From positions 1 to 44,082 of the forward strand of contig JAZBOS010000077.1 in NCBI GenBank assembly GCA_036351255.1: a DNA stretch of 44,082 bases, written 5' to 3'. Shown here piece after piece: positions 32,501 to 41,268 of the stretch. The notes beneath the pieces were generated by a model that was given only the letters and a program-made list of their open reading frames with translations, was not told where the DNA came from and made no database searches. This DNA is from Bacteroides sp. Its GTDB lineage: Bacteria > Bacteroidota > Bacteroidia > Bacteroidales > UBA7960. Each line of letters opens with the position of its first letter. Position 1 is the stretch's first letter. The position numbers and the translations under genes were made by a program.

Positions 32501-33355
32501 TCAATCCAAGTTTTTCACTGCTTCCACCAGCGAATCTGCAAGCCGGCTGGCACCAAACCGGAACCAGTCCTTGTTCATCCATTCCGAGCCCAGGATCTGG
32601 TCGGTAAGGGCGTAATATTTTAGTGCAGTTTCGGGATTAGAGATGCCACCGGCGGGTTTAATGCCTACCATTTTGCCAGTCTGATCATAATGGTCCCTGA
32701 TGGCTTCAAGCATTACCAGCATGGCCTCGGGCGTAGCTGCGGGTTGCATTTTGCCAGTAGAGGTCTTCAGAAAGTGGGCACCTGCCTGCAGGGCGATCTC
32801 GCTGGCACGGCGTATGTTGGTGGCGGTCACCAGTTCTCCGGTTTCCAGTATCACTTTCAGGTGAGCATCTCCGCAAGCCTCGCGAATCGCTGCGATCTCA
32901 TCGAACACCAAGGTATATTCCCCTTCAAGGAATTTTCCCCGCGAGATGACCATATCGATCTCATCGGCCCCTTCTTCCACAGCGTATTTCACCTCAGCAA
33001 TTTTCAGGTGCAGGGGCGATTGCCCGGCGGGGAAAGCGCCAGCCACCGACGCCACCCGGATGCGTGAGCCTTCAAGGGCTTTGCGTGCTGCCCGGATCAG
33101 AGTGGGGTAGACGCATATGGCAGCTACCATAGGCAAACCATAGCCCAGGCTATCGAAGGAACGGCCCTTTTCACACAGACGAGTCACCTTCTCGCTGGTG
33201 TCGGCCCCTTCCAGGGTGGTCAGGTCTATCATTCCCAGCATGGAGGCGTAAGCTTTTCTTAAAGGATAATGATCCAGGTTGTTGTTCATGATGGTGTTGA
33301 CCTGGCTTTGGATAGCCTCATCTGAAAGGACAGGCGTTTGGGTAAAATCGATCAT
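32501..33355 (-). CDS. deoC: Deoxyribose-phosphate aldolase
   Basis: The ATG at 33355 gives 284 residues (MIDFTQTPVLSDEAI). Lys197 in FLKTSTGK is the Schiff-base lysine of DeoC and Lys233 in GIKPAGGI is the second active-site lysine. KVILETGEL is also conserved. The enzyme splits 2-deoxyribose-5-phosphate into acetaldehyde and glyceraldehyde-3-phosphate in deoxynucleoside catabolism. The longer open frame to 33475 has an unlikely leader and is rejected. It is about 60 residues longer than E. coli-type short forms of some bacteria but within the family range. Single gene, no nucleoside phosphorylase nearby. Confidence 0.95.
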   Translation of the reverse strand: MIDFTQTPVLSDEAIQSQVNTIMNNNLDHYPLRKAYASMLGMIDLTTLEGADTSEKVTRLCEKGRSFDSLGYGLPMVAAICVYPTLIRAARKALEGSRIRVASVAGAFPAGQSPLHLKIAEVKYAVEEGADEIDMVISRGKFLEGEYTLVFDEIAAIREACGDAHLKVILETGELVTATNIRRASEIALQAGAHFLKTSTGKMQPAATPEAMLVMLEAIRDHYDQTGKMVGIKPAGGISNPETALKYYALTDQILGSEWMNKDWFRFGASRLADSLVEAVKNLD

Positions 33356-33477
33356 GGCTGGATTTGTTTTAATGAGTAAAGATAAGTCAAAACAAGCATT
33401 CAAAAAAACCTTAACGAAAAACCGGGATTTAGGATTGCTTTGAGATTTTATAAAGCGTCCCCCGGGGACATACAAAA

Positions 33478-33512
33478 TTTGAAACGCAATAAACCAATAT
33501 TGCTTATCTTTG
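33478..33512 (+). promoter_or_regulatory. Promoter of tRNA-Arg
   Basis: TATCTTTG (33505-33512) is a clean -7 match and TTTG lies at 33478-33481, with a 23-base spacer that is slightly longer than the consensus. The tRNA starts 13 bases after the -7 box. Confidence 0.65.
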
Positions 33513-33524
33513 CATTTGCAAAAG

Positions 33525-33598
33525 GGCTCCGTAGTTCAATTGGATAGAATAGCAGATTCCGGTTCTGTCGGTTGGGGGTTCGAGTCCCTCCGGAGTCA
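33525..33598 (+). tRNA. tRNA-Arg (anticodon CCG)
   Basis: The acceptor stem GGCTCCG/CGGAGTC, the anticodon stem GCAGA/TCTGT with loop TTCCGGT, and the T arm GGGGG-TTCGAGT-CCCTC (one mismatch-type end pair) can be drawn by hand. Bases 34-36 are CCG, which reads CGG (arginine). The discriminator is A, and the 3' CCA is not encoded. Confidence 0.93.
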
Positions 33599-33607
33599 CT
33601 GAAACGT

Positions 33608-33648
33608 AAAAACCCACCTGCAAATAGCACTTTGTTCAGGTGGTTTTT
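33608..33648. terminator. Terminator after tRNA-Arg, possibly bidirectional
   Basis: The left arm AAAAACCCACCTG (33608-33620) pairs with CAGGTGGTTTTT (33637-33648) with one bulged C. T runs occur on both strands, so it can also end the DUF4837 gene (stop at 33677) from the other side. Confidence 0.82.
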
Positions 33649-33676
33649 CCTATTAATAAAATCGCATGACGCAGTT

Positions 33677-34690
33677 TTACGATTCTACAGGGGCTTCCTT
33701 TTCTTCTTTCTCAGTGAATTTCAGGCTGTAAATCATTGCTTCAAGTTGGCGCAGATAGTCGCGCTTTTCAAAGTCGGGGGCATACACAAAACCATCAAGG
33801 ATGATCAAGCGGTTGTTGGCTTCATCGACCAGGGTATAATTGATAAAGGGTCCGCCCATAAAGTCATTTTCCATGCGCCAGAGGCTGCGGGCCTCCATGG
33901 CATAATAACCGTTGAAATTCACCGCCCTGAATTCCGGCGTCAACTTGGGATAGGTGGTCATATAGGTACCTTCGAACTGCCCGGGAATGTATAAATACGT
34001 CAGCGAGTCACGGCGCATTTGAATGGTTTCGTGCGCAAAATCAACGGCAGGGTCCTTATATTCCAGGGTGGCGATCAGCAGGCCCATATCCAGGTCTTCG
34101 CGGGTACCGGTGCGTCGGATCCAAAGGAAGTTCTCGCCTTCTTTGGCTACATAGAATCCCTCGGGAATGGCCATTTCATAACCGAACATATCGCGGACGG
34201 CATTTCTTGCTTCATAATTGGGGGTGCGGTTGAAGGCATTGACGATACGCTCGTATTCTGCGGCAATATAATGGTCGATGAAGGTCCTTGCATTGGCTTC
34301 AAGAACCCTTCGGAAGATAGAGTCGTTGGGTGCCTGAACCCGGATGACGACCTGTGGGTATGACCACACATTTTTTGAAATTTCGAGCCGGGCTTTAGGG
34401 ATGGTATCGTTTATGGTGGCCATGAAGATGTGACGATGTGTTTCAAACATTTTTACGAAGCTCTCTTCCTGTATTTGCACTAAGTCAAACATGTGTTCCT
34501 CCGTAAGGACCATTGGTACCTGTGCCTGAAAAACTTCCCGAATGGCTTCACCGGCATGTCCTTCAAATTGCCGGTTATTCATCACCACCAGCAATTCGGC
34601 GGCCCTCCCGGTAGCTGAGGGTTGTTGCGGGCGTTCGGTGCTGCAGGCTGCAAATAGTACGATCAGGGTTAAAAACAGGAGTTTCTTCAT
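33677..34690 (-). CDS. DUF4837-family lipoprotein
   Basis: The ATG at 34690 gives 337 residues. MKKLLFLTLIVLFAAC is a lipoprotein signal with Cys16. The body (GRAAELLVVMNNRQFEGHAGEAIREVF ... RHIFMATIND ... FGYEMAIPEGFYVAKEGENFLWIRR ... MEARSLWRMENDFMGGPFINYTL) matches the pattern of DUF4837 proteins, a Bacteroidota family without known function. It is probably outer-membrane or periplasmic. It lies downstream of the transglycosylase gene but is separated from it by a terminator, so it is likely transcribed alone. Confidence 0.8.
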   Translation of the reverse strand: MKKLLFLTLIVLFAACSTERPQQPSATGRAAELLVVMNNRQFEGHAGEAIREVFQAQVPMVLTEEHMFDLVQIQEESFVKMFETHRHIFMATINDTIPKARLEISKNVWSYPQVVIRVQAPNDSIFRRVLEANARTFIDHYIAAEYERIVNAFNRTPNYEARNAVRDMFGYEMAIPEGFYVAKEGENFLWIRRTGTREDLDMGLLIATLEYKDPAVDFAHETIQMRRDSLTYLYIPGQFEGTYMTTYPKLTPEFRAVNFNGYYAMEARSLWRMENDFMGGPFINYTLVDEANNRLIILDGFVYAPDFEKRDYLRQLEAMIYSLKFTEKEEKEAPVES

Positions 34691-34710
34691 GATTGGGATG
34701 TTTAGGGTGA

Positions 34711-34740
34711 AAAAAACAAAAGACCCCTGCGGAGGGTCTT
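34711..34740 (-). terminator. Terminator of the lytic transglycosylase gene
   Basis: On the minus strand AGACCC (34734-34739) and GGGTCT (34721-34726) form a 6-bp stem followed by TTTTGTTTTTT. Confidence 0.75.
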
Positions 34741-34788
34741 CAAAAATAGCAAAAAAAATACCAAAATCTTGATTTTGCGAATATAACA

Positions 34789-36279
34789 TCAACCCGTTTC
34801 GGAGACTTCTTCGTTGCTGGCCGAACGTCTCCCTTCAGGGGGCCTTACGATAAGTTGTTGACCAATCCGAATGTTACTGTTGTTTAGTTTGTTCCATTCC
34901 ATCAGGTTGCTGACCGACACGCGGTAGCGGCTGGCAATGATGCCAAGGGTTTCGCCCCGTTTCACCACGTGAACATTGGCACTGGAAGGTGTGGTAACGG
35001 GCCGGTCGGCAGGGGCCCGTACGATGAGGCGCTGACCCGGACGAATCAGGGTGCCCCGCATATTGTTGAGGCGTTGTATTTCCCTTACGCTGGTGCCATA
35101 GCGTCGCGCAATGCTGCCAAGCACTTCACCTGAGCGAACGACATGAAAGGTGGTTTCTTTCATTTGGGCAGCCAGTTCTTCCTGGCGGATCTCTTCGGGT
35201 GAGCGGTAGTTGTATATGCTTTCTTCATTGGCCAGGAACAGGGTGCCCTGCTCCTTCGGAAGAATCAGCACATAAGGATTTTCGGGTTGATTTGGAATCA
35301 GGTTCTTTCGGTATGTGGGGTTGAGATAACGCAAGTTTTCAAAGGGGATGTCGAGCAATTCACTCAGGGTGCGCAGGCTCAATTGCTGGCGCACGTGGAT
35401 GGTGTCAACGTCGAGAAAGGAATAAACCGGGGGCACGGCATACAGGTTGTGTTCATCGGCGTGTTCCATGACATAGGTTACGGCAATGAATGCCGGCACA
35501 TAGTTTCTTGTTTCGCGCGGCAGAAAAGGGCCTATCTTCCAGAAATCCTTAATCCCGCCGGCGCGGCGGATGGCTCGATTCACATTGCCGGGGCCTGCAT
35601 TGTAGGCTGCAATCACCAGCGACCAGTCTTCGTAAATTTTATACAGATCACGGAAGTGTTCGCAGGCAGCAATGGTGGCCTTCAACACATCACTCCGCTC
35701 GTCCACATAGTTATTCACTTGCAGTCCATAGAGGCGGCCGGTATGATACATAAACTGCCAGGGGCCGGTGGCGCCTGCACGCGAGCGGGCGGTGGGGTTT
35801 AATGCCGATTCAATGACGGCAAGGTACTTGAGTTCGAGAGGCAAATTGAAGCGGTCGAGTTGTTCCTCAAAAATGGGAAAATACAGCTGCGAAAGCCCCA
35901 GCATATGTTCCGTCTGGTTACGACGGCGCAAGGCATAGAGGTCGATATAAGCCTTTACGCTGGCATTGTAAACGAATTCGAAGGGCGAATTGTCGTTCAT
36001 CCGACTAATCCGCGCCTGGTAAATGGAATCGGAAAAAGTGGGGATAAAATCCGGCGGGAAATTGTGACGATGCATTCCGGTATCGCGCCGGTTTTCCAAA
36101 TTCTGGAAGATCTTGATGGCAGAAAGGCTGTCAAGCATGGCAGATATGGGGTCATCTGGGGCGATGACAATAACCGAAGACGTATCTGGTTCTTCAGTCT
36201 CCGGTTCGTTTTGCTGTGCCTGCAGGCTAAACGGGAGTAACAGAGAGATCAGAGGTAACAGGAAATATTTTGTGGTCAT
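34789..36279 (-). CDS. Membrane-bound lytic murein transglycosylase D-like protein (SLT + two LysM)
   Basis: The protein has 496 residues. A signal peptide (MTTKYFLLPLISLLLPFSLQAQ) is followed by an SLT domain with catalytic Glu157 in AVIESALNPTARSRAGATGPWQFM and later AYNAGPGNVNRAIRRAGG. Two LysM modules end the protein (about 375-420, FHVVRSGEVLGSIARRYGTS; about 440-486, VHVVKRGETLGIIASRYRVS). This is the MltD layout: it cleaves glycan strands of peptidoglycan with 1,6-anhydro product formation. It lies with tatA and an EnvC-like gene on the same strand, pointing to an envelope-remodelling cluster. Confidence 0.92.
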   Translation of the reverse strand: MTTKYFLLPLISLLLPFSLQAQQNEPETEEPDTSSVIVIAPDDPISAMLDSLSAIKIFQNLENRRDTGMHRHNFPPDFIPTFSDSIYQARISRMNDNSPFEFVYNASVKAYIDLYALRRRNQTEHMLGLSQLYFPIFEEQLDRFNLPLELKYLAVIESALNPTARSRAGATGPWQFMYHTGRLYGLQVNNYVDERSDVLKATIAACEHFRDLYKIYEDWSLVIAAYNAGPGNVNRAIRRAGGIKDFWKIGPFLPRETRNYVPAFIAVTYVMEHADEHNLYAVPPVYSFLDVDTIHVRQQLSLRTLSELLDIPFENLRYLNPTYRKNLIPNQPENPYVLILPKEQGTLFLANEESIYNYRSPEEIRQEELAAQMKETTFHVVRSGEVLGSIARRYGTSVREIQRLNNMRGTLIRPGQRLIVRAPADRPVTTPSSANVHVVKRGETLGIIASRYRVSVSNLMEWNKLNNSNIRIGQQLIVRPPEGRRSASNEEVSETG

Positions 36280-36460
36280 TTATTGATTGGGGAATGATGG
36301 TTAATTTTGAAAGAGCACCTCCTGAAAAAGGGAGGGGGTCATACAAGAAACTGTGCAATAATAAAAAAAATTGCTCAAAAGATGAAAAAACAAACAGTCA
36401 GGATTCTTGCGGTTTTAACCCGTTTGAACCTGATTAACATCCCAAGGGAGCCCGTTCGGG

Positions 36461-36649
36461 TTATTCAGTCGGCTTGTTGTTGTTTTTCTCTGGCTCATCT
36501 TTTTGGGCATCCTTAAATTCCTTCATGCCCTTGCCCAGTCCGCGCATTAATTCAGGGATCTTGCGTCCGCCAAAGATCAGCACGATTGCCAGTACGATCA
36601 GCAATATTTCCTGGGTGCCCAGCATGCCAATCACGAATAAGTTTTCCAT
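36461..36649 (-). CDS. tatA: Twin-arginine translocase subunit TatA/TatE
   Basis: The 62-residue protein has one membrane segment ([15 protein letters not shown]) followed by the amphipathic helix [20 protein letters not shown]. The FGGRKIPEL hinge is the TatA/B signature. The charged tail ([12 protein letters not shown]) is typical. A start at residue 9 is also possible. TatA forms the transport pore of the Tat system for folded proteins; tatC is not in this window. It has its own -7 element and follows a terminator, so it is probably expressed separately from envC. Confidence 0.92.
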   Translation of the reverse strand: MENLFVIGMLGTQEILLIVLAIVLIFGGRKIPELMRGLGKGMKEFKDAQKDEPEKNNNKPTE

Positions 36650-36677
36650 GTGATAAAGTTTTTGCTTCTTTTGCTTA

Positions 36678-36685
36678 CAAATCTA
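36678..36685 (-). promoter_or_regulatory. -7 promoter element of tatA
   Basis: The minus strand reads TAGATTTG, a TAnnTTTG match, 29 bases upstream of the tatA ATG. It directly follows the envC terminator. Confidence 0.5.
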
Positions 36686-36686
36686 T

Positions 36687-36710
36687 AAAAAAAGCGGGCA
36701 TCCCTGCCCG
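36687..36710 (-). terminator. Terminator of the EnvC-like gene
   Basis: On the minus strand CGGGCA (36705-36710) and TGCCCG (36695-36700) form a 6-bp stem followed by a run of seven T. It lies 18 bases after the stop codon. Confidence 0.8.
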
Positions 36711-36727
36711 ATGTGTAAAATAATCTG

Positions 36728-37984
36728 TTACCGCTGACGGGCGATCCAGTCGGCAGGGTTTAGCTTGTCGTTACCGCGCCAGATCTCGAGGTGCATCTGG
36801 GTTTTCCCTTCACGGCTGTCGGTAGCTATCGTGCCGATCTCCTGTCGGATGTTCACCTTATCGCCACTTTTCACCGAAACGTGGCTCAGGTTGGAATAAA
36901 CGGACAGGTATTCCCCATGGCGCATGATCACGGCATAAAAAGCTCCCGGAACGGTAATTACCCGGCTAACCGTGCCTTCAAAAATGGCCCTGGCCGTGGC
37001 TCCGGGAACTGATGCAATGTCGATGCCATTGTTCACGATCTTGATATTCCGGAGTACAGGATGGGGATGTTCCCCGAAGGTGCTTGTGATGACGCCTCTT
37101 TCAACGGGCCAGGGTAATTTGCCCTTGTTTCCGGCAAAATTATTCGAAAGCAACTGCTCTTCAGGGGTCAGGGCATAGGTTCCGGGTGTCACCGTACGAC
37201 CTTCCGCCCTTGCCTGTTCCTGTGAGCGACGGCGTTCCTCGGCAATGATACGTTCAATGTTGCGTTGCAACTCCTGTCGTGCACGCTCCTGTTCACGCAG
37301 GCGCTGCATCAAATCTTTTTCCTTTTGGCGAAGCTGGTTGATGGTTTGGTTCTGTTCGTTTTTTTCCAGGCTCAGTTCCTGCATGGTTTTCTGTTGCTCT
37401 TCACGCAGGCGTTCCTGTTCCTTTTTTTGTTCTTCCAGTCGGTCGATTTCCTCCTGCAGGCTTTCCTGGGTTTTAACAATCTTTTCGGCCTGCAGCTGGC
37501 GGTGTTTTGCATATTCCTGCAGGTATCGCAGGCGCATGTATGCCTGGTTGAAGTTTCTGGAGGAAAACAAAAAGGCTACCCGCTGGTAGTTACTGCGGGT
37601 CAAATAGGCGTAACGCACCATGTTGGCATACGACTCGCGCAATTCTTTCAGTTCACGGGTTAAGGTTTCAATGGTATTGTTTTGTTCGATGATGCGGCGG
37701 TTGATTTGGCTGATCTCGTTGTTAATAGCCCGAATAAGGCTTTCACGCCGGGTAATTTGCGTGTTTAGCATCACCAGTTGGTTCATGCTAACCTCGGCGG
37801 TTTTTTTTGTTTCCTGCAACATTTCGTTGATCAGGCGAATCTCTCGCTCAATGTTCTGCTTGTCGCGTTCCAGGGCTTCCCGGTTCTGGCCTTTTGAAAT
37901 AGCCGGTATCAGCAACAGGCACAAGGCAAGCAATATGCTTGCGGACTTCCTGATTGGGATTATGTATTTCAACCGTAACGTCAT
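36728..37984 (-). CDS. EnvC-like murein hydrolase activator (coiled coil + degenerate LytM/M23 domain)
   Basis: The 418-residue protein has a signal peptide (SASILLALCLLLIPAISKGQ), a long coiled coil (about 33-255) rich in Glu/Gln/Arg, and a C-terminal LytM domain (GVITSTFGEHPHPV ... NNGIDIAS ... MRHGEYLSVYSNLSHVSVKSGD ... QMHLEIWRG). The M23 metal ligands are incomplete: NNGID has Asn where the first His is expected and MHLE lacks the first His of HxH. This is the pattern of EnvC/NlpD, which activate amidases rather than cut peptidoglycan themselves. It ends the run TPR protein - DUF4292 - EnvC (gap 8 bases, overlap 8 bases). Confidence 0.85.
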   Translation of the reverse strand: MTLRLKYIIPIRKSASILLALCLLLIPAISKGQNREALERDKQNIEREIRLINEMLQETKKTAEVSMNQLVMLNTQITRRESLIRAINNEISQINRRIIEQNNTIETLTRELKELRESYANMVRYAYLTRSNYQRVAFLFSSRNFNQAYMRLRYLQEYAKHRQLQAEKIVKTQESLQEEIDRLEEQKKEQERLREEQQKTMQELSLEKNEQNQTINQLRQKEKDLMQRLREQERARQELQRNIERIIAEERRRSQEQARAEGRTVTPGTYALTPEEQLLSNNFAGNKGKLPWPVERGVITSTFGEHPHPVLRNIKIVNNGIDIASVPGATARAIFEGTVSRVITVPGAFYAVIMRHGEYLSVYSNLSHVSVKSGDKVNIRQEIGTIATDSREGKTQMHLEIWRGNDKLNPADWIARQR

Positions 37985-37992
37985 ATGCTGTT

Positions 37993-38802
37993 TTAAAAGT
38001 CTACGGGTGTATACCTGGAGGGAATGGAGAACGAGAACTCCTGGGGCTGATTCAGGGTCGTTCGGTTCAGGCGGATGGAAAGTTTTGACTGGCCTTTGGG
38101 TTCAATAAACGATATGGCCAAGTCGTTGGGAAGCCATTGCCCCTCCATATTTTCATAATGGTTGTAATCTGCCTCAATGCTTCGCTGGGTTTCAGGATCA
38201 ATAACGATGGACTTGCGAACCCTGTAATTCACAGGCTCCATCCAAATGCCATGCTCAATCCGGGGTGCGTCCCTTTCATTTATCCGCCTGCGTCCGGACG
38301 AATGCAGGTAGATCATACTTCTGTCGTCAGTAACGTTGAAGTTGTCGGCAGAAAAATGTTCAAAATCATTTCCTGTCAGGATGGCCTGCAGCATATAAAA
38401 GTCGAGGTCGGTACCGAGCATTTTGTTGATAAATCGCATATCGCCAATAAAATAATTCGATTGCATGCGGTTTATGTATTTAACCGTATCGGGGGTAATC
38501 AGCACCCTGGCCAACTCAATACCCAGGAAAGGAGCCACCGAAAGAAAGATGGCCTGGTCTTTCTGGATTCTGAGGCTTCCGGAAACGCTGTAGTTTTTTC
38601 CTTCCCACAGGGCGTCTCCCGAAAAGCGTGCCGAGTAGAACTCAAAATCAGCCTGGTTGGCGTGAAGGGTTCTTAAAGCCCTTTCGGGTGAGCGCAAGAG
38701 GTCGTCAGCAACAGGGATGATGTCGCGCCGCGGCTTGCAGCCATGGATGCCTGCCAGCAGCAGCACCAGGATCAGGAGCTTTGGAATCAGACGTTTATTC
38801 AT
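37993..38802 (-). CDS. DUF4292-family lipoprotein
   Basis: The ATG at 38802 gives 269 residues (MNKRLIPKLLILVLLLAGIHGC22), with a lipobox. Its start overlaps the end of the TPR gene by 8 bases, which supports this start over the longer frame. The body (FYSARFSGDALWEGKNYSVSGSLRIQKDQAIFLSVAPFLGIELARVLITPDTVKYINRM) fits DUF4292, a Bacteroidota family that resembles the LolA/LolB-like beta fold. A role in lipoprotein handling is only a guess. It is translationally coupled to the TPR gene and lies 8 bases before the EnvC-like gene. Confidence 0.8.
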   Translation of the reverse strand: MNKRLIPKLLILVLLLAGIHGCKPRRDIIPVADDLLRSPERALRTLHANQADFEFYSARFSGDALWEGKNYSVSGSLRIQKDQAIFLSVAPFLGIELARVLITPDTVKYINRMQSNYFIGDMRFINKMLGTDLDFYMLQAILTGNDFEHFSADNFNVTDDRSMIYLHSSGRRRINERDAPRIEHGIWMEPVNYRVRKSIVIDPETQRSIEADYNHYENMEGQWLPNDLAISFIEPKGQSKLSIRLNRTTLNQPQEFSFSIPSRYTPVDF

Positions 38803-40549
38803 GGAGTTTAAGGTCTTTGATTTTCTCTGGAAGCAGCTCCGAGGTGTCACCGGCGTCCAGGGCTTTTTGCCAGTACTCGAGGGCCTGTTCAGTTTGTCCG
38901 AGCCTGAAAAGCACATCGCCATAATGCTCAAGTACCGTGCCACTGGTTTCTTCAGCATCCTGAACAGCCATGCCTATCCATTCGGCGGCTTCCTGGTAGC
39001 GCCCCAACTGATACAAAACCCAGCCCAGGGTGTCCTGATAAGAAGAGGTGCCAGGCTGCAGGCGGTTGGCCTCAGAAGCCATGGCTTCGGCATCCGTAAG
39101 GCGGGCCTTGCGAAGGCTGAGATGGTAGGCGTAATTATTCAGAACCGTGGCGTTGTTGGGTTCCAGCTCCAGCGCTTTCTCATAACTCCTGTCACTGCGC
39201 TCAAAGTCCCCTAGGTAATAATACGTGTCGCCGAGCATGGAATAGAACTGAATGCTCAATTCTTCATCGTTCTGGACAATGCCGGCGCCATATTCAAGCG
39301 ATGAGGCAGCATCCTTGTAATTTTTCAACTGCAAATTTGCCAAGCCGTTAAACAAAAAGGGGAGGGGCTGTTCAAAAAAGTATTCCAGGGTTTGGTTTGA
39401 ATGTTCAAGTAAAGCTTCATAGTCGCCCATCTGGTTGTCGAGTACCATGATTTGCTGCCATACATTGAGGTTGGAAGGGTCGCGCAGAGCGCCTTCCAGG
39501 AATTTGTCGCGGGCTTCTTCCAGGCGTTCCTCACGGGCAAGGAAATCACCATAAATAAGGTATGGCTCAGTTTCTTCTGGATGCAGCTCAATGAGGATCT
39601 CGCATAACTCCAGGGCTTGATCCAGGTAATCGGGGTTTTCTCCCGAGAGGTTGTAAAAGGTATACATGATACGGCCCTTGTTCTCGGTATCAAGACGGGG
39701 GCTGCGGAAAGCCTTTTTCAATGACTCGAAGGCATTTTCTGGCTCGCCTTTCTCCTGGAAGTAGTCCGCCATCATCAGGTGGCCCATGGGGTTTTCCGGG
39801 TCCGAGGCAACTATTTCTTCAAACATGCCCCTAGCTTCCTCCAGCCGTCCCGTTTGCATATACAGGTCACTAAGCATCTCGGCAAACATGGGCTCATCGG
39901 GAAAGAGCTCCACCAGCCTTTCCCCTTCGGTAACGGCTTCCTCCATTCGCCCCAAATCCATAAGCAACTTTTGTTTCTGGAGTGATACCTCCTCGGTGTA
40001 ACCTGTAATCTCTTCAATGCGGTTATAGACCGCTATGGCATCATCATGACGTTCGGCATACAGGTAGGTATTGGCCAGGCTCATCAGATAATCTACCCGC
40101 TCGGGATATTTATCGGTAAGTTTCTGGTAGATGGCAAGCGACTCCTCCACTTGGTTTGAAAGGGTATAGATATCGGCCAATACCGTAAGGTAATAGGGGT
40201 TATCAGGGTCGATCTCTGCTGCCTGTTTGGCAAACTTCAGGGCATCTTCAAATTCTCCCTGCATGGCATGGGCCTTGGCCAGTTCAAAATAAGCGGCATC
40301 ATTGCCAGGGTCTTTTTCGATGGCATCCAGAAAAAGCACAATGGCTTGTGGCCAGTTGCCCAGAATCTTCTGACGGGTAGCCTCTATCAGAATGGCAGAG
40401 CTTTCGAGCTTGTCGGTTTCCGTGATCATCTGCCGCTCCAAATAAGCACCCGAAGACTCAACAGGTGCCTTGGCCGTTTTACAGGCAGAAAACCCAATTA
40501 CACCAACGATGACGAAAAGGATTATGTTTCGGAAACGGAATGATTTCAT
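38795..40549 (-). CDS. TPR-repeat lipoprotein
   Basis: The protein has 584 residues. MKSFRFRNIILFVIVGVIGFSAC is a lipoprotein signal. From about residue 55 to 575 the protein is a chain of roughly 13-15 TPR-like helix pairs (for example AYFELAKAHAMQGEFEDALKFAKQAAEIDPDN and AYHLSLRKARLTDAEAMASEANRLQPG). TPRs are protein-binding scaffolds; the partners are unknown. It is the first gene of a coupled run with DUF4292 and the EnvC-like gene and lies 100 bases downstream of dut. Confidence 0.9.
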   Translation of the reverse strand: MKSFRFRNIILFVIVGVIGFSACKTAKAPVESSGAYLERQMITETDKLESSAILIEATRQKILGNWPQAIVLFLDAIEKDPGNDAAYFELAKAHAMQGEFEDALKFAKQAAEIDPDNPYYLTVLADIYTLSNQVEESLAIYQKLTDKYPERVDYLMSLANTYLYAERHDDAIAVYNRIEEITGYTEEVSLQKQKLLMDLGRMEEAVTEGERLVELFPDEPMFAEMLSDLYMQTGRLEEARGMFEEIVASDPENPMGHLMMADYFQEKGEPENAFESLKKAFRSPRLDTENKGRIMYTFYNLSGENPDYLDQALELCEILIELHPEETEPYLIYGDFLAREERLEEARDKFLEGALRDPSNLNVWQQIMVLDNQMGDYEALLEHSNQTLEYFFEQPLPFLFNGLANLQLKNYKDAASSLEYGAGIVQNDEELSIQFYSMLGDTYYYLGDFERSDRSYEKALELEPNNATVLNNYAYHLSLRKARLTDAEAMASEANRLQPGTSSYQDTLGWVLYQLGRYQEAAEWIGMAVQDAEETSGTVLEHYGDVLFRLGQTEQALEYWQKALDAGDTSELLPEKIKDLKLHE

Positions 40550-40649
40550 TCAGATTGGATTAGTAAGTTTAAGCCGGTATACAGGCCGGGGACCTTGTTT
40601 TATTGAAATAAAACGCCGAACACCCACATTGATTGCAGTCAGGGACTAT

Positions 40650-41084
40650 TTATTTGGTGCCCGTGTGCCCGAATCCGCCACTCCCCCTAAGAGTCTCATT
40701 GAGTTTTTCCACCCTTACCAGTTCAGCCCTTTCGTGGCGCGCAATGATCATTTGGGCAATGCGGTCACCGGGATGGATGGTGTAATCTTCACCGGAAAGG
40801 TTGACCATAATGACCTTGATCTCGCCCCTGTAATCGGCATCAATGGTTCCGGGAGTGTTAAGCACCGTGATGCCGTGTTTGGCAGCCAGTCCGCTACGTG
40901 GACGCACCTGTGCCTCATGGCCGGTCGGCAGTTCGATAAACAAACCTGTAGGCACCAGGGCACGTGCAAGGGGCTTCAGCACCAGGGGTTCCTTCAGCCA
41001 GGCTCGCAGGTCCATACCCGCCGAGAAGGCCGTTTCATAGGCCGGTAAAGGATTATCAGAGGTGTTGACGATTCTAATTTCCAT
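40650..41084 (-). CDS. dut: dUTP diphosphatase
   Basis: The ATG at 41084 gives 144 residues ([18 protein letters not shown]), the family length. All five trimeric dUTPase motifs are present: SAGMDLRA (21-28), [11 protein letters not shown] (61-71), [11 protein letters not shown] (79-89), GDRIAQMI (107-113) and [10 protein letters not shown] (133-142). The enzyme hydrolyses dUTP to dUMP and prevents uracil incorporation into DNA. The upstream in-frame codons (to 41138) overlap the -7 element and are rejected. Probably the first gene of the run with the TPR protein. Confidence 0.96.
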   Translation of the reverse strand: MEIRIVNTSDNPLPAYETAFSAGMDLRAWLKEPLVLKPLARALVPTGLFIELPTGHEAQVRPRSGLAAKHGITVLNTPGTIDADYRGEIKVIMVNLSGEDYTIHPGDRIAQMIIARHERAELVRVEKLNETLRGSGGFGHTGTK

Positions 41085-41125
41085 TTTGTTTGAGAATAAC
41101 AGGCTGTAAATTCTTATCTTCGCTG

Positions 41126-41133
41126 CAAAATTA
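41126..41133 (-). promoter_or_regulatory. -7 promoter element of dut
   Basis: The minus strand reads TAATTTTG, a TAnnTTTG match, 42 bases upstream of the dut ATG. It would drive dut and possibly the TPR-DUF4292-EnvC run. Confidence 0.5.
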
Positions 41134-41230
41134 ATCAAAAGCTTGGTTTTCCTTTCTTAAGGAACCATAAATGTGAATTGGCCGGCTAATTTACCAGGAC
41201 ATAAAAAACACTGCTAAACCATTTACCCAT

Positions 41231-41238
41231 TATTTTTG
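41231..41238 (+). promoter_or_regulatory. -7 promoter element of the M6 metalloprotease gene
   Basis: TATTTTTG matches TAnnTTTG, 31 bases before the ATG at 41269. It covers the alternative TTG start at 41236, which argues for the ATG. Confidence 0.45.
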
Positions 41239-41268
41239 TTAAACATCAGTAAATCAATCATCCTTACA

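Noticed and set aside
34960..34985. CACGTG-containing sequence considered as a third parS site
   Set aside because: The flanks do not match TGTTNCACGTGAAACA, and it lies inside the transglycosylase gene.
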